Notes: a model not told the origin generated them from the letters alone. DNA of 64,000 nucleotides from Vibrio renipiscarius (GCF_000827885.1 NZ_JTKH01000008.1:62001-126000); one strand, 5' to 3'; shown: positions 41,419-51,176, counted from the stretch's first letter. Numbers and translations are program-made.

Positions 41419-43242
41419 ATGGCCATAAATAACCAAAAGCGACTAAGTGTAACACGCTTACTGACTCCTGTAGCCCTTGCGGTTGTATTAGCAGCGTGTT
41501 CGTCTACTTCATCGACGCCAAACTATGTCGATATTACGAGCGATCCGACTCAATCAGTGAGCAACTATCTAATGCAAGCCGATAGCAGTGAAGGCAGCTT
41601 GCAAAGCGATTGGTTAATTATGGCGCTAAAAGCGGCGGTCGAAAGCAATGATGTGGCCCAAGCCGATTTATTAATTCGTCGCCTTTCTCGTCAGCCGCTA
41701 TCCGACATGCAGCAAGCTGAATGGCAGCTAGCTCGAGCGACGTTGCTGTATAAAAACGACAGCATGGAAAAAGCAACGCAGCAGCTCAATTTCCCATCCT
41801 CTTGGCGAATCGCTGATGAGCAATGGCGAGATTATTACCAATTACGCGCGGATATATTCGCTAAGCAAGCAAACTACTTTGAAGCGGCTCGTGAACTCAC
41901 GCAATTAGCCGAATTTGAAACGCAGGCTCAGCAACCTTATATCGCGGAGAGTATCTGGGAAAATTTAACCCAGTATTCGGGTTCACAAGTCGCCCAATCA
42001 ACCCCGACAGCCAACGCGTCCACATTTGATGGCTGGGTTCAACTTGCCCGTTATAACAACACATTAGCAAGCAACATCCCTCAGTTAAAAAACACGCTAG
42101 AGCAATGGCTTGCTGATCACCCAACACACCCAGCGGCGATTTATACCCCGCAAGCTATCCAAGACATTTTAGCCTTAGACATCACCAAACCCGTCAATAC
42201 GGCATTGCTGCTGCCTCTATCCGGCCAGTATGCGAAACAGGCTCAACTGATTCGAGATGGCTTCATCTTACAAATGATGAACGATGAATTACGCGACCCT
42301 AGCGCGACATTAACCGTTATCGATACGAACATCACCGACGCGCAGCAGCTGCAACAGATGTTTATTGAGAAGAACATCGACTTTGTTGTCGGCCCTCTGG
42401 TGAAAGGTAACATCGAAAAACTTCAACAGGCTCAAGCGGCGACCAATCAGCCTCTACCCATGTTGGCGCTGAACATTCCTGACGATGTCATGTTGGGCAC
42501 AAATATTTGCTACCTCGCCCTATCTCCAGAGCAAGAAGTTGCCCAAGCCGCTAAGCATCTTTTTGCTCAAGGCTACCGCTACCCGTTAGTACTCGCACCA
42601 AAAGGTCGACTAGGCCAACGTGTGGTTGAGGCGTTTAGCGAGGAATGGAAAAAATACAGTGACAACAAAGTGGCGATCAATCAGTTCACCGATAAACGCC
42701 AGCTGCAACGCAACATCAATACCGCTTTTGGCTTGCAAGATAGCCAACAGCACATTGCACAAATGGAGTCGTTACTGGGCATTCAGTTAGAAAGTCAGCC
42801 TCGCAGTCGCCGAGACATCGATGCAGTTTATATTGTTGCAGGCAGTGCGGAATTAACCTTGATCAAACCGTTCATCGAAGTCGCGATCAACCCAGATACT
42901 AACCCACCACAATTGTTTTCTAATTCGCGCAGTAATAGCGGCCGTCAGCAATATGAAGACTTAACCGGCGTGATGTACAGCGACATTCCTTTGCTGATCC
43001 AACCGAACAGTGCCATTGAAGCACAAATGAACCAAATGTGGCCAAAAGGTTCAAACGCAGAGAAACGCCTACAAGCATTGGGAATGGATGCGTACTTACT
43101 GATGGAACAGTTACCACAAATGAAAGTGGTCAACGGTTACACTATCGAAGGCAACACTGGTTCACTGAGCATCGACGAACATTGCGTCGTACAGCGCGAG
43201 ATTAGCTGGGCTGAGCATGGCGCTACTAAGTCGGCTGAATAA
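41419..43242 (+). CDS. lpoA: Penicillin-binding protein activator LpoA
   Basis: LpoA (LppC) is an outer-membrane lipoprotein that reaches through the periplasm to activate the peptidoglycan synthase PBP1A. The 607 residues have a lipoprotein signal with lipobox LAAC (C27) and an N-terminal helical TPR-like domain (about 35-250). A C-terminal periplasmic-binding-protein-like domain follows (about 255-600; TALLLPLSGQYAKQAQLIRDGF, DFVVGPLVKGNIEKLQQ). It is the first gene of lpoA-yraN-diaA-dolP and its end overlaps yraN by 26 bases. Confidence 0.95.
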   Translation: MAINNQKRLSVTRLLTPVALAVVLAACSSTSSTPNYVDITSDPTQSVSNYLMQADSSEGSLQSDWLIMALKAAVESNDVAQADLLIRRLSRQPLSDMQQAEWQLARATLLYKNDSMEKATQQLNFPSSWRIADEQWRDYYQLRADIFAKQANYFEAARELTQLAEFETQAQQPYIAESIWENLTQYSGSQVAQSTPTANASTFDGWVQLARYNNTLASNIPQLKNTLEQWLADHPTHPAAIYTPQAIQDILALDITKPVNTALLLPLSGQYAKQAQLIRDGFILQMMNDELRDPSATLTVIDTNITDAQQLQQMFIEKNIDFVVGPLVKGNIEKLQQAQAATNQPLPMLALNIPDDVMLGTNICYLALSPEQEVAQAAKHLFAQGYRYPLVLAPKGRLGQRVVEAFSEEWKKYSDNKVAINQFTDKRQLQRNINTAFGLQDSQQHIAQMESLLGIQLESQPRSRRDIDAVYIVAGSAELTLIKPFIEVAINPDTNPPQLFSNSRSNSGRQQYEDLTGVMYSDIPLLIQPNSAIEAQMNQMWPKGSNAEKRLQALGMDAYLLMEQLPQMKVVNGYTIEGNTGSLSIDEHCVVQREISWAEHGATKSAE

Positions 43243-43585
43243 AGGCTTATTTTTCGAGTCCGCCGCTGAACGGCATCTTGTTAGTTGCGGACTGACGAAA
43301 ATTGCGAGAAACTTTCGCATCAAAGGCGGTGAAATCGATTTGATCATGCGCGACCAAGACGCACTCGTCTTTGTCGAGGTTCGCTATCGCCAAAATCAAC
43401 AGTACGGACACGCCGCAGAAACGGTAAACTACCGCAAACAACAGCGGCTGATCAAAACAGCAAACGTATGGTTACGCCAACAAGGGCTGTCCGTTCACTC
43501 TACTCATTTTCGTTTCGATGTGATTGCCATTCATCAAGATGGCCAACAGATCGAGTGGATTAAAAACGCAATAACGCAAGGGTAA
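43217..43585 (+). CDS. yraN: YraN family (UPF0102) endonuclease-like protein
   Basis: YraN proteins have a restriction-endonuclease-like fold related to archaeal Holliday junction resolvases, but their biological role is unsettled. The 122 residues include FFESAAERHLVSCGLTKIARNFRIKGGEIDLIMRD with the E-(x)n-GEIDLI core and LVFVEVRYRQ, which matches the D-EVK-like nuclease motif with R in place of K. The start overlaps lpoA by 26 bases; a later start would remove the conserved N-terminal helix. It precedes diaA by three bases. Confidence 0.87.
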   Translation: MALLSRLNKGLFFESAAERHLVSCGLTKIARNFRIKGGEIDLIMRDQDALVFVEVRYRQNQQYGHAAETVNYRKQQRLIKTANVWLRQQGLSVHSTHFRFDVIAIHQDGQQIEWIKNAITQG

Positions 43586-43588
43586 CCA

Positions 43589-44179
43589 ATGCTAGAAAGC
43601 ATTAAAGAAAGTTTTACCGAAAGTATCCAAATCCAAATAGCCGCAGCTGAAGCACTGCCTGACGCCATTACTCACGCCGCTCAAGCCCTTGTATTCAGTT
43701 TATTGAATGGCAACAAAGTGCTTTGCTGTGGTAACGGTGGCTCCCTCTCGAACGCACAGCAGTTTGTTTCTTGTCTATTGAACCGTTTTGAAACTGAGCG
43801 ACCAAGCCTACCAGCTATGGCCCTGACCGCAGACAACACCACCTTAACCGCCGTCGCGAATGACTATGCCTATGAGCATATATTCTCAAAACAAGTGCGC
43901 GCCTTTGGTCAACCGGGTGATATTTTATTGGCGATTTCAACCAGTGGTAACAGCAAAAACATCATTAAAGCGATGGAAGCGGCAGTAACCCGTGATATGA
44001 CCATCATCGCCTTGACGGGTAAAGACGGCGGCGAAATGGCGGGCTTACTGGGTGAAAATGATGTCGAAATTCGTATCCCATCTCACAGAACCCCACGAAT
44101 TCATGAAGTTCACATGGTGACCTTACACTGTTTGTGTGATTTGATAGACCAGGTTTTATTCCCCACTCACGAAGAGTAA
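43589..44179 (+). CDS. diaA: DnaA initiator-associating protein DiaA (SIS domain)
   Basis: DiaA is a SIS-fold homotetramer that binds DnaA and promotes its ordered assembly at oriC. The 196 residues resemble sedoheptulose-7-phosphate isomerase GmhA, with the SIS signatures [20 protein letters not shown] and [20 protein letters not shown]. The genomic place between yraN and dolP, rather than in a heptose locus, identifies it as DiaA. The [16 protein letters not shown] segment near the C-terminus is typical. Confidence 0.92.
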   Translation: MLESIKESFTESIQIQIAAAEALPDAITHAAQALVFSLLNGNKVLCCGNGGSLSNAQQFVSCLLNRFETERPSLPAMALTADNTTLTAVANDYAYEHIFSKQVRAFGQPGDILLAISTSGNSKNIIKAMEAAVTRDMTIIALTGKDGGEMAGLLGENDVEIRIPSHRTPRIHEVHMVTLHCLCDLIDQVLFPTHEE

Positions 44180-44183
44180 AGAA

Positions 44184-44753
44184 ATGAAATTTATCAAAGC
44201 CTTATTGATAGGTACTCTTGCAATCTCGACGACTGGATGCGTCGGATTGTTTGTTGCAGGAGCGGCAACAACGGTAACGGTTGTCACCGACAACCGATCC
44301 ACAAAAGAAATATGGAACGACAACAACATTCAATTTGAAGTTGCCGGCCTGACCAATAAAGCCCCTTATACCGGCCAAGTTAGAATCAACGCAAGCGCTT
44401 ATAACGGTATTGTTGTCCTGATGGGGCAAGCAAACACACAGCAAATTCTTAACCAATTTGAAGGCCAAGCTCGTAAAGTGCCTGGTGTCACTCAAATTCA
44501 TAATCAAGTAAGAATTCAGCCGCCTCTTTCACTGGGTGAAATCAGTCATGACAGCTGGGTCACAACTAAAGTTAAATCCGCGCTGTTAACCAATGAAACG
44601 CTAAGCACAGTCAAAATCAAAGTGATTACTGAAGATGGTGAAGTGTTTTTGCTCGGCTATGTGTCTCGCGCCCATGCCGATGAAGCGGCAGAAGTGGCAC
44701 GTAACATTTCAGGCGTAAAGCAAGTGATCAAAGCCTTTCAATATGGTGACTAA
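44184..44753 (+). CDS. dolP: Division/outer-membrane stress lipoprotein DolP (YraP)
   Basis: DolP is a dual BON-domain outer-membrane lipoprotein that supports barrier integrity and BamA function and accumulates at division sites in E. coli. The 189 residues have a lipobox ending in C19 (AISTTGC) and two BON domains at about 48-115 and 125-189 (GQANTQQILNQFEGQARKVPGVTQIHN; GYVSRAHADEAAEVARNISGVKQVIKAF). It is last in the lpoA operon and a terminator follows. Confidence 0.93.
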   Translation: MKFIKALLIGTLAISTTGCVGLFVAGAATTVTVVTDNRSTKEIWNDNNIQFEVAGLTNKAPYTGQVRINASAYNGIVVLMGQANTQQILNQFEGQARKVPGVTQIHNQVRIQPPLSLGEISHDSWVTTKVKSALLTNETLSTVKIKVITEDGEVFLLGYVSRAHADEAAEVARNISGVKQVIKAFQYGD

Positions 44754-44770
44754 GCCAATCGACAGGCACA

Positions 44771-44798
44771 AAAAAAGCAGCACTTGTGCTGCTTTTTT
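44771..44798. terminator. Bidirectional terminator between dolP and sspB
   Basis: GCAGCAC (44777-44783) pairs with GTGCTGC (44786-44792), extended by six A-T pairs, giving T-tracts on both strands for two convergent genes. Confidence 0.92.
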
Positions 44799-44810
44799 AT
44801 TAGCGGATGT

Positions 44811-45329
44811 CTACTTAACGACACGAAGGCTTGGACGCCCTTTCGGTCGTGGTGGCTCATCATCTGAATAATCAAACGATTCATCAACACGATCAGATGA
44901 AAACTCAGAAACTGAGCTTTCTGTTGCTAGCGACAAGCTCGATACTTCTTCATCTATCTCTTCGATAAACGCTTCATCGATATCATCAAAAGCATCCATA
45001 TACGCATCTTCTGGTTCAAACATAGTGCCTGCACCATTTTCACGCGCATAAATCGCTTGTACCGCATATAACGGCACAACCACCACATGAGGACGGCCAC
45101 TAAAGCGAGCATTGAAAGTGACGTCTTCATCACCTAGCTGCAAGTTGCCAACCGCACGCGGCGCGACATTAAGGATAATTTGACCGTCTTGAACAAACTC
45201 TTGCGGCACTCGCACACCAGGTAGTGTAGCTGCAACCACGAGATGCGGTGTTAAATCATTGTCCACGAGCCACTCATAAAATGCGCGAAGCATATATGGG
45301 CGGCGTGGTGTCATGTTCGAAATATCCAT
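44811..45329 (-). CDS. sspB: ClpXP protease specificity-enhancing factor SspB
   Basis: SspB delivers ssrA-tagged and other substrates to ClpXP. The 172 residues have the dimeric substrate-binding domain (about 1-115; RPYMLRAFYEWLVDNDLTPHLVV, NLQLGDEDVTFNARFSGRPHVVVVP). A long acidic flexible linker leads to the ClpX-docking tail PRPKGRPSLRVVK. It is 10 bases downstream of sspA and ends at a shared terminator. Confidence 0.95.
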   Translation of the reverse strand: MDISNMTPRRPYMLRAFYEWLVDNDLTPHLVVAATLPGVRVPQEFVQDGQIILNVAPRAVGNLQLGDEDVTFNARFSGRPHVVVVPLYAVQAIYARENGAGTMFEPEDAYMDAFDDIDEAFIEEIDEEVSSLSLATESSVSEFSSDRVDESFDYSDDEPPRPKGRPSLRVVK

Positions 45330-45339
45330 TAAACGCCTA

Positions 45340-45975
45340 TTAACGCAATAGACGCATTTCGCGCTCAGCTTCTGTTAGAGAAGCTAAGAATGAATCACGT
45401 TCAAATACGCGGTTCATGTAGATTTTCAGTTCTTTAGAGCCTGGGCCAACAAGGTCGATGCCAAGTTGAGGAAGGCGCCATAGTAATGGTGCTAAGTAAC
45501 AGTCAATTAGGCTGAACTCTTCGCTCATAAAGTATTCGTATTCAGCGAACACAGGGCCTAGAGTCAGTAGATCGTTACGCAGTTTGTTACGCGCCGCTTC
45601 AGACTCTTCTGCTGTACCGTTAACCACTTTTTCTGCTAGTGAGTACCAGTTCTTTTCAATGCGGTAAATCATTAGACGACTATTACCACGAGCCACTGGG
45701 TAAACTGGCATTAGTGGTGGATGAGGAAAACGCTCATCTAAGTATTCCATAATGATTTTTGAATCGTAAAGCGCAAGCTCACGATCAACCAGAGTAGGAA
45801 CGGTTTTGTATGGGTTCAGCTCGATTAACTCAGCAGGAAGATTAGTTTCGTCAACTAATTCAACCTCAACGCTTACGCCTTTTTCAGCGAGGACAATACG
45901 CACCTGATGGCTATACATATCAGAAGCACTTGAGAAAAGAGTCATCACAGAACGTTTATTGGCAGCTACAGCCAT
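45340..45975 (-). CDS. sspA: Stringent starvation protein A
   Basis: SspA is a glutathione S-transferase-fold protein that binds RNA polymerase and affects stress and virulence genes. The 211 residues have the thioredoxin-like domain (MTLFSSASDMYSHQVRIVLAEKG) and helical GST C-domain. I chose the ATG at 45975 (MAVAANKRSVMTLFS) because GGAGG lies five bases upstream; an in-frame ATG five codons earlier does not. It heads the sspAB pair, downstream of petABC. Confidence 0.95.
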   Translation of the reverse strand: MAVAANKRSVMTLFSSASDMYSHQVRIVLAEKGVSVEVELVDETNLPAELIELNPYKTVPTLVDRELALYDSKIIMEYLDERFPHPPLMPVYPVARGNSRLMIYRIEKNWYSLAEKVVNGTAEESEAARNKLRNDLLTLGPVFAEYEYFMSEEFSLIDCYLAPLLWRLPQLGIDLVGPGSKELKIYMNRVFERDSFLASLTEAEREMRLLR

Positions 45976-46073
45976 GGAGCCCTCCAGCACACTTACAGAA
46001 GTAGAAACAACAATGGAGGCTAAGCCTCCATTGAAATATTAAATATGGTATTTAGCGCTGTATGGTAGCATAT

Positions 46074-46811
46074 TTAGTGTACATCACGCCAATACTCTTT
46101 CTTAAGCAGTACGACAACTATAGTAAAAATCACTAAAAATGCCATTACCCACCAACCTAACGCATGACGCTCAAGCTTCACCGGATCACCAGAATATTCG
46201 AGGAAATTGACCAAATCACGCACCGCTTGATCATATTCTTCTTGATTCATTTCACCGGTACCATCCGATTCGACGGCCACAACGGTTTCAATGGTTTCAC
46301 CATCAACCACCTTGGTCTCAATTATCGGCATTGGGATCCCTTGTAGCTCTTCCAATACATGAGGCATCCCCACACTCGGAAAAACAATATTGTTTACCCC
46401 AAATGGACGCGCAGGATCCGCATAGAAAGATCGCAAATACGTGTATAGCCAATCAGTGCCACGTACTCGTGCGACCAAGGTTAAATCCGGAGGCGGAGCA
46501 CCAAACCATTTCGCTGCCGACTCATCTGGAATGGCATTTTCCATCAAGTCACCGATTTTGGCATTCGGATCAAAAATCAAATTTTCTTTCATCAAATCAA
46601 TCGGAATGCCGATATCTGTCGCAACACGCTCATAGCGCTGGTATTGCGCGGAGTGACATGCGAAACAATAATTCATAAACAGCTTGGCACCGTTTTGCAA
46701 TGATGCCTGATCGCTTAAGTCATTGTTGGCTTTATCTAAAGGTACGTTTGCACCCGCAGCCATGGCTAAAGATGGCAACATCGCAAATAAAACTAAAATC
46801 CATTTTTTCAT
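46074..46811 (-). CDS. petC: Cytochrome c1 of the bc1 complex
   Basis: Cytochrome c1 passes electrons from the Rieske protein to a periplasmic c-type cytochrome. The 245 residues start with a signal peptide (cleavage near AMA-AGANVP) and carry the haem-binding CFACH motif (49-53). A methionine in the C-terminal half would be the axial ligand, and a C-terminal transmembrane anchor lies at about 219-238. It overlaps the petB end by four bases. Confidence 0.96.
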   Translation of the reverse strand: MKKWILVLFAMLPSLAMAAGANVPLDKANNDLSDQASLQNGAKLFMNYCFACHSAQYQRYERVATDIGIPIDLMKENLIFDPNAKIGDLMENAIPDESAAKWFGAPPPDLTLVARVRGTDWLYTYLRSFYADPARPFGVNNIVFPSVGMPHVLEELQGIPMPIIETKVVDGETIETVVAVESDGTGEMNQEEYDQAVRDLVNFLEYSGDPVKLERHALGWWVMAFLVIFTIVVVLLKKEYWRDVH

Positions 46812-48073
46812 TTGAATGTCACCCTCTCTGGTAATGGTTTCGTGGCTTCGTTCTTACTGTAGAAATACAGCAACACGAAGAACATGAAGTAACCTAAGCT
46901 AAAGATTTGTGCGAGTAATGTATAAAGAGCCGTCGCGGGTAACGCCCCCAAAACACCCAATGCAACAAAACAGATGGTGAACTGAATAATATTGAATAAA
47001 TGGAACTTGCTACGGTAACGGTACGAACGCACTTTACAGCGGTCTAGCCAAGGCAGAACAAACAAGACGGCAATCGATGCCCCCATGGCAATAACACCTA
47101 ATAGCTTGTCTGGCACGGCACGCAAGATGGCGTAGAAAGGCGTGAAATACCAAACGGGTGCAATGTGCTCCGGAGTTTTTAGCGGGTTTGCAGCTTCAAA
47201 GTTCGGTGGCTCAAGGAAGTACCCACCCATCTCAGGGTTAAAGAACAGCACATAACAGAACAAGAAGAGAAAGCCTGCGATACCGACCATATCTTTCACG
47301 GTGCCATACGGGTGGAAAGGTATCGAATCGATAATATCGTACTTCTTGGTGTAGTCGTCGTGGAATTTGAACTGCGTTTTATAGTCATCGCCCATCGTGC
47401 CTTTCGGCAATTTGGTTTCGATACCATCAGGGTTGTTTGATCCGACTTCATGCAGTGCCAATACGTGCAAAACAATCAGCAGTAATAACACAATCGGCAA
47501 TGCGATAACGTGTAGAGCAAAGAAACGGTTCAGTGTCGCGCCTGAGATCACGTAGTCACCACGGATCCAAAGCGTCAAATCATCACCAATAACCGGAATC
47601 GCACCAAATAGAGAGATAATGACCTGAGCGCCCCAATACGACATTTGCCCCCAAGGTAACAAATAGCCCATAAAGGCTTCAGCCATTAGCACCAAGAAGA
47701 TCAACATGCCGAAGATCCAAAGCAACTCACGCGGTTTTTGATAAGAACCGTAAATGAGGCCGCGGAACATGTGCAAATAAATCACGACAAAGAAGGCCGA
47801 AGCGCCGGTTGAGTGCATATAACGCAGCAACCAACCATATTCAACATCACGCATGATATATTCGATCGAAGCAAACGCACCGTCACCAGATGGGACATAG
47901 TTCATCGTCAACCAAATACCCGTCAGAATTTGATTCACTAATACCAACATGGCAAGCGACCCAAATAAATACCAGAAGTTAAAGTTCTTTGGCATAGGGT
48001 ATTCTGAAAGGTGCTTTTTATACGCGTTCATTGCGGGTAAGCGTTTTTCTACCCAATCAAGTAGAGCTTGCAT
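46808..48073 (-). CDS. petB: Cytochrome b of the bc1 complex
   Basis: Cytochrome b is the quinol-oxidising membrane core of complex III. The 421 residues have about eight helices with the paired haem-ligand histidines in helices B and D (RYMHSTGASAFFVVIYLHMFRG; FALHVIALPIVLLLLIVLHVLALH). The Qo-site loop reads PVWY where mitochondria have PEWY, a variant common in gamma- and betaproteobacteria. It shares one base with the petA stop. Confidence 0.97.
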   Translation of the reverse strand: MQALLDWVEKRLPAMNAYKKHLSEYPMPKNFNFWYLFGSLAMLVLVNQILTGIWLTMNYVPSGDGAFASIEYIMRDVEYGWLLRYMHSTGASAFFVVIYLHMFRGLIYGSYQKPRELLWIFGMLIFLVLMAEAFMGYLLPWGQMSYWGAQVIISLFGAIPVIGDDLTLWIRGDYVISGATLNRFFALHVIALPIVLLLLIVLHVLALHEVGSNNPDGIETKLPKGTMGDDYKTQFKFHDDYTKKYDIIDSIPFHPYGTVKDMVGIAGFLFLFCYVLFFNPEMGGYFLEPPNFEAANPLKTPEHIAPVWYFTPFYAILRAVPDKLLGVIAMGASIAVLFVLPWLDRCKVRSYRYRSKFHLFNIIQFTICFVALGVLGALPATALYTLLAQIFSLGYFMFFVLLYFYSKNEATKPLPERVTFK

Positions 48074-48666
48074 TATGCCTCCCCTCCTTCATCAACACCG
48101 ATCATGATTTTGGTATCACTCAAATACATGTGCTTCGGTATAACAAGGTTTAACGGGGCAGGTACGCCTTGGAAAACACGCCCCGCCATATCAAATTTTG
48201 AGCCATGACACGGACAGAAAAAACCGGATTTAACCCCTTGAACTTGTTCACTAAAACTGTCTGGCAAATAGGTAGGAGAACAACCAAGGTGGGTACAAAT
48301 ACCAACGGCGACGAAGTATTCTGGTTTGATAGAACGGTAGGCATTTTGAGCATAGAGCGGTTGTTGCTCTTCGCCAGAAGCGGGATCGCGTAACTGGCCA
48401 TTGAGTTCGTTGAGTGTATCGACGACAGATTGCGCTCTGCGCACAACCCAGACCGGTTTGCCTCGCCATTCAACTCGCACCATTTGCCCCTCTTCTAGTT
48501 TACCTATATCAACGGAAACTGGGGCACCTGCTGCTTTGGCTTTTTCACTGGGGTTCCACGATTTAATAAAAGGAACGGCAACCGCGGCAGCCCCTAATCC
48601 ACCGACAACAGCGGTTGTCGCGGTTAGAAATCGTCTACGACCGTTATTTAAAGGCGCATTGCTCAT
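48073..48666 (-). CDS. petA: Rieske iron-sulfur protein of the bc1 complex
   Basis: The Rieske subunit carries electrons from the Qo site to cytochrome c1. The 197 residues begin with a twin-arginine type signal (GRRRFLTATTAVVGG) that stays as a membrane anchor. They contain the [2Fe-2S] ligand motifs CTHLGC (124-129) and CPCHGS (151-156). It is the first gene of petABC. Confidence 0.97.
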   Translation of the reverse strand: MSNAPLNNGRRRFLTATTAVVGGLGAAAVAVPFIKSWNPSEKAKAAGAPVSVDIGKLEEGQMVRVEWRGKPVWVVRRAQSVVDTLNELNGQLRDPASGEEQQPLYAQNAYRSIKPEYFVAVGICTHLGCSPTYLPDSFSEQVQGVKSGFFCPCHGSKFDMAGRVFQGVPAPLNLVIPKHMYLSDTKIMIGVDEGGEA

Positions 48667-48994
48667 CCAAACATTCTCCCATTTGCTCCTTTTGGATACT
48701 GGTTATTCCTTACCAAAGAGCCTGGCTAACAAATTAAGTTTTTTTGTATTTATTTGAGCGCAAATGATAAATAAAACCCTACTTTTTAACAAGGTAAAGC
48801 TACTTATTTGTAACATTTATAGATACAAACGCTAATGTCGTCACAAAAGAAGAATACAAGAAACAACTATTTTGAAGGGGGATGTTGAGAGGTTTGAGAG
48901 AGAAAAATGCGGAAAGCTAAAAAACAAAAAGCCTGGCATAAGCCAGGCTTTGAAACCACGTCCCAGTAAAACTGGAAGCGAAATCTTGAAAAGA
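48667..48994. other. Intergenic region between petA and rpsI
   Basis: These 328 bases hold the petABC promoter and leader on the petA side (AT-rich, no confident hexamers) and the rpsI terminator at 48928-48951. No gene was recognised. Confidence 0.5.
48928..48951 (-). terminator. Intrinsic terminator of rplM-rpsI
   Basis: AAAGCCTGGC (48928-48937) pairs with GCCAGGCTTT (48942-48951) around ATAA. T-rich sequence follows on the minus strand. Confidence 0.92.
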
Positions 48995-49387
48995 TTAACG
49001 CTTAGAGAACTGTGGTTTACGACGTGCTTTACGTAGACCAACTTTCTTACGTTCAACGCAACGAGCGTCACGAGTAACGTAACCAGCTGCACGTAGAGCA
49101 GGACGGAAAGACTCATCGTATTCCATTAGAGCGCGTGTGATACCGTGACGGATCGCACCAGCTTGACCAGAAATACCGCCACCTTTTACAGTAACGTATA
49201 GGTCTAGTTTCTCAGTTAGTTCAACTAGCTCAAGAGGTTGTTTAACAACCATGCGAGAAGTTGGACGACCGAAGTATTCATCAAGGCTACGCTTGTTGAT
49301 TACGATGTTGCCAGTACCCGGTTTGATAAAAACACGAGCAGCTGAGCTTTTGCGACGGCCAGTGCCGTAGTATTGATTCTCTGCCAT
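48995..49387 (-). CDS. rpsI: 30S ribosomal protein S9
   Basis: S9 binds the 30S head and its C-terminal tail reaches the P-site tRNA. The 130 residues are full length, with [16 protein letters not shown] at the start, [19 protein letters not shown] in the middle and the basic tail ending KPQFSKR. It follows rplM by 14 bases and has highly biased codon use. Confidence 0.99.
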   Translation of the reverse strand: MAENQYYGTGRRKSSAARVFIKPGTGNIVINKRSLDEYFGRPTSRMVVKQPLELVELTEKLDLYVTVKGGGISGQAGAIRHGITRALMEYDESFRPALRAAGYVTRDARCVERKKVGLRKARRKPQFSKR

Positions 49388-49401
49388 TTCGAAATCCCCG
49401 A

Positions 49402-49830
49402 TTAGATGTCTAGAACTTGTGGTTGTTGAGCAACATGGTTGTGCTCAGCACCAGCGTAAACTTTAAGCTTACGGTACATAGCACGGCCAAGAGGACCACG
49501 TGGCAACATACCTTTAACAGCAAGTTCAAGAACCATCTCTGGTTTCTTAACAATCAGCTTTTCAAAAGTGATTGATTTAAGACCACCAGGGAACTCAGTG
49601 TGACGGTAATACACTTTACCTTTAGCCTTGTTACCAGTTACAGTAACTTTCTCAGCGTTGATAACGATGATGTAATCACCAGTGTCAACGTGAGGAGTGT
49701 ATTCAGCTTTGTGTTTGCCACGTAGGCGAGATGCAATTTCACTTGCTAGACGGCCAAGAGTTTTACCTTCAGCGTCTACAACATACCAGTCGCGTTTTAC
49801 AGTTTCTGGTTTAGCAACGAAAGTTTTCAT
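49402..49830 (-). CDS. rplM: 50S ribosomal protein L13
   Basis: L13 is an early assembly protein of the 50S subunit. The 142 residues carry [38 protein letters not shown] and the signature [20 protein letters not shown]. In E. coli the rplM-rpsI operon is autoregulated by L13 through its leader, and the structured leader here (49831-49983) fits that. Confidence 0.99.
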   Translation of the reverse strand: MKTFVAKPETVKRDWYVVDAEGKTLGRLASEIASRLRGKHKAEYTPHVDTGDYIIVINAEKVTVTGNKAKGKVYYRHTEFPGGLKSITFEKLIVKKPEMVLELAVKGMLPRGPLGRAMYRKLKVYAGAEHNHVAQQPQVLDI

Positions 49831-49983
49831 GCTAATAATAACCCGTTAAATTAAATTTAAACTTAAAGGAGCAGTAATGCTCCCACTGTCTAAGAGCCCA
49901 GTCATCACCCCTTCGAGTGGGTGGCACTCTTGGTCAAATTACTTGGATTTACATCCAAAATTGACCTGCAGTAACGGTGGGTC
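49831..49983 (-). promoter_or_regulatory. Structured 5' leader of rplM-rpsI
   Basis: Three stem-loops can be drawn in about 150 bases: GGTCAA/TTGACC with inner TTGGAT/ATCCAA (49932-49966), AAGAG/CTCTT with an inner CACCC/GGGTG (49892-49931), and GGAGCA-GTAA-TGCTCC (49868-49883). This suggests an L13-responsive autoregulatory leader, by analogy with E. coli. Confidence 0.55.
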
Positions 49984-49988
49984 GCAAG

Positions 49989-49994
49989 ATTATA
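49989..49994 (-). promoter_or_regulatory. -10 element of the rplM promoter
   Basis: The minus strand reads TATAAT here, followed by a GC-containing discriminator and the leader. A matching -35 is weak. Confidence 0.65.
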
Positions 49995-50072
49995 GAGAAG
50001 TGAGTTGAAAAAATCACCTCTTTTTTAAATAAAAATATGACTTTTTCTTTACCTAAAAATTTAAGCTAGCCT

Positions 50073-51176
50073 TTACGCTAAGTGCTCTCTCGCAAGATAC
50101 TCATGGCTTTGCATTTCAGTTAAGCGTGATAAACACCGTTTAAACTCAAATTCTAACGTTCCACCGGTATAAAGATGCTCTAGTGACACTTCCGATGAAA
50201 TGATCAATTTGACGTTTCTTTCATAGAACTCATCCACGAGGGCAATGAATCGTCGAGCGGCATCATCAATACTGTGCTCCATCCCTACGACTTCAGAGAG
50301 TAAAACCGTGTGATAGACCTTCGAGAGCTCAATATAATCATTCTGGCTACGAGCCGTTTGGCAGAGCTGCTCAAAAGTGGCATGCAATACCCCCTCCGCC
50401 GCTTTCTCTACCGCGAGTGTGCGATGATTAACTTCCACCACCTGCTGCGCCAACTTCCCTTCCCCGACCAACTGTTGATAATAACGGTCTATATTGTCAT
50501 GAGCCGCTTGATCAAGCGGGTAATGATAAATTTCCGCTTGCTCAAGTGTGCGTAAACGATAGTCAACACCACTGTCGACATTCATAATCGTACAGTTTGC
50601 TTCTATTAGTTGAATTGCAGGCAAAAAGCGCGCTCTTTGTAGGCCATTTCGATAAAGCTCGTGCGGTGGAATATTGGATGTCGCCACCAGCACAACACCA
50701 CGCTGAAACAAGGCTTGAAACAACACGCCTAAAATCATCGCATCAGTAATATCGGAAACAAAAAACTCATCGAAGCAAATGATGTCCGCTTGCTGCTTAA
50801 AAATATCCGCTACCGCTTCTAATGGATCGCTCACGTCATCCAGTCGCCCTAACTCATCATGAACACGCAGCATAAAGCGGTGGAAGTGAATGCGCATTTT
50901 GTTTTCAAGAGGTAAGTCCTCATAAAATGCATCCATTAAATACGTCTTGCCGCGTCCAACGCCTCCCCAGAAATACAACCCTTTAGGGGATTCAGGTAAG
51001 GGCGCCTTTTTACCTAACCATGATTTCCATTTAGGTTGAGTGACCGTCGGCGTTTGTGAGAACGCCACCATCTGATGAAAAAGAGCGTCAAGCGCTTGAA
51101 CCGCTTGGAGTTGAGCGGGATCGTGCTTAAAACCATGTAACTCAACATCTTGCTGATAACGTTTTAAAGGCGTCAT
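50073..51176 (-). CDS. zapE: Cell division protein ZapE (AFG1-like ATPase)
   Basis: ZapE is an AFG1/LACE1-type AAA ATPase that affects Z-ring stability in E. coli under low oxygen or heat. The 367 residues contain Walker A GGVGRGKT (71-78), the HFHRFMLRVHDEL segment and Walker B ICFDEFFVSDITDAMIL. It is divergent from zapG, another envelope/division gene. Confidence 0.93.
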   Translation of the reverse strand: MTPLKRYQQDVELHGFKHDPAQLQAVQALDALFHQMVAFSQTPTVTQPKWKSWLGKKAPLPESPKGLYFWGGVGRGKTYLMDAFYEDLPLENKMRIHFHRFMLRVHDELGRLDDVSDPLEAVADIFKQQADIICFDEFFVSDITDAMILGVLFQALFQRGVVLVATSNIPPHELYRNGLQRARFLPAIQLIEANCTIMNVDSGVDYRLRTLEQAEIYHYPLDQAAHDNIDRYYQQLVGEGKLAQQVVEVNHRTLAVEKAAEGVLHATFEQLCQTARSQNDYIELSKVYHTVLLSEVVGMEHSIDDAARRFIALVDEFYERNVKLIISSEVSLEHLYTGGTLEFEFKRCLSRLTEMQSHEYLAREHLA

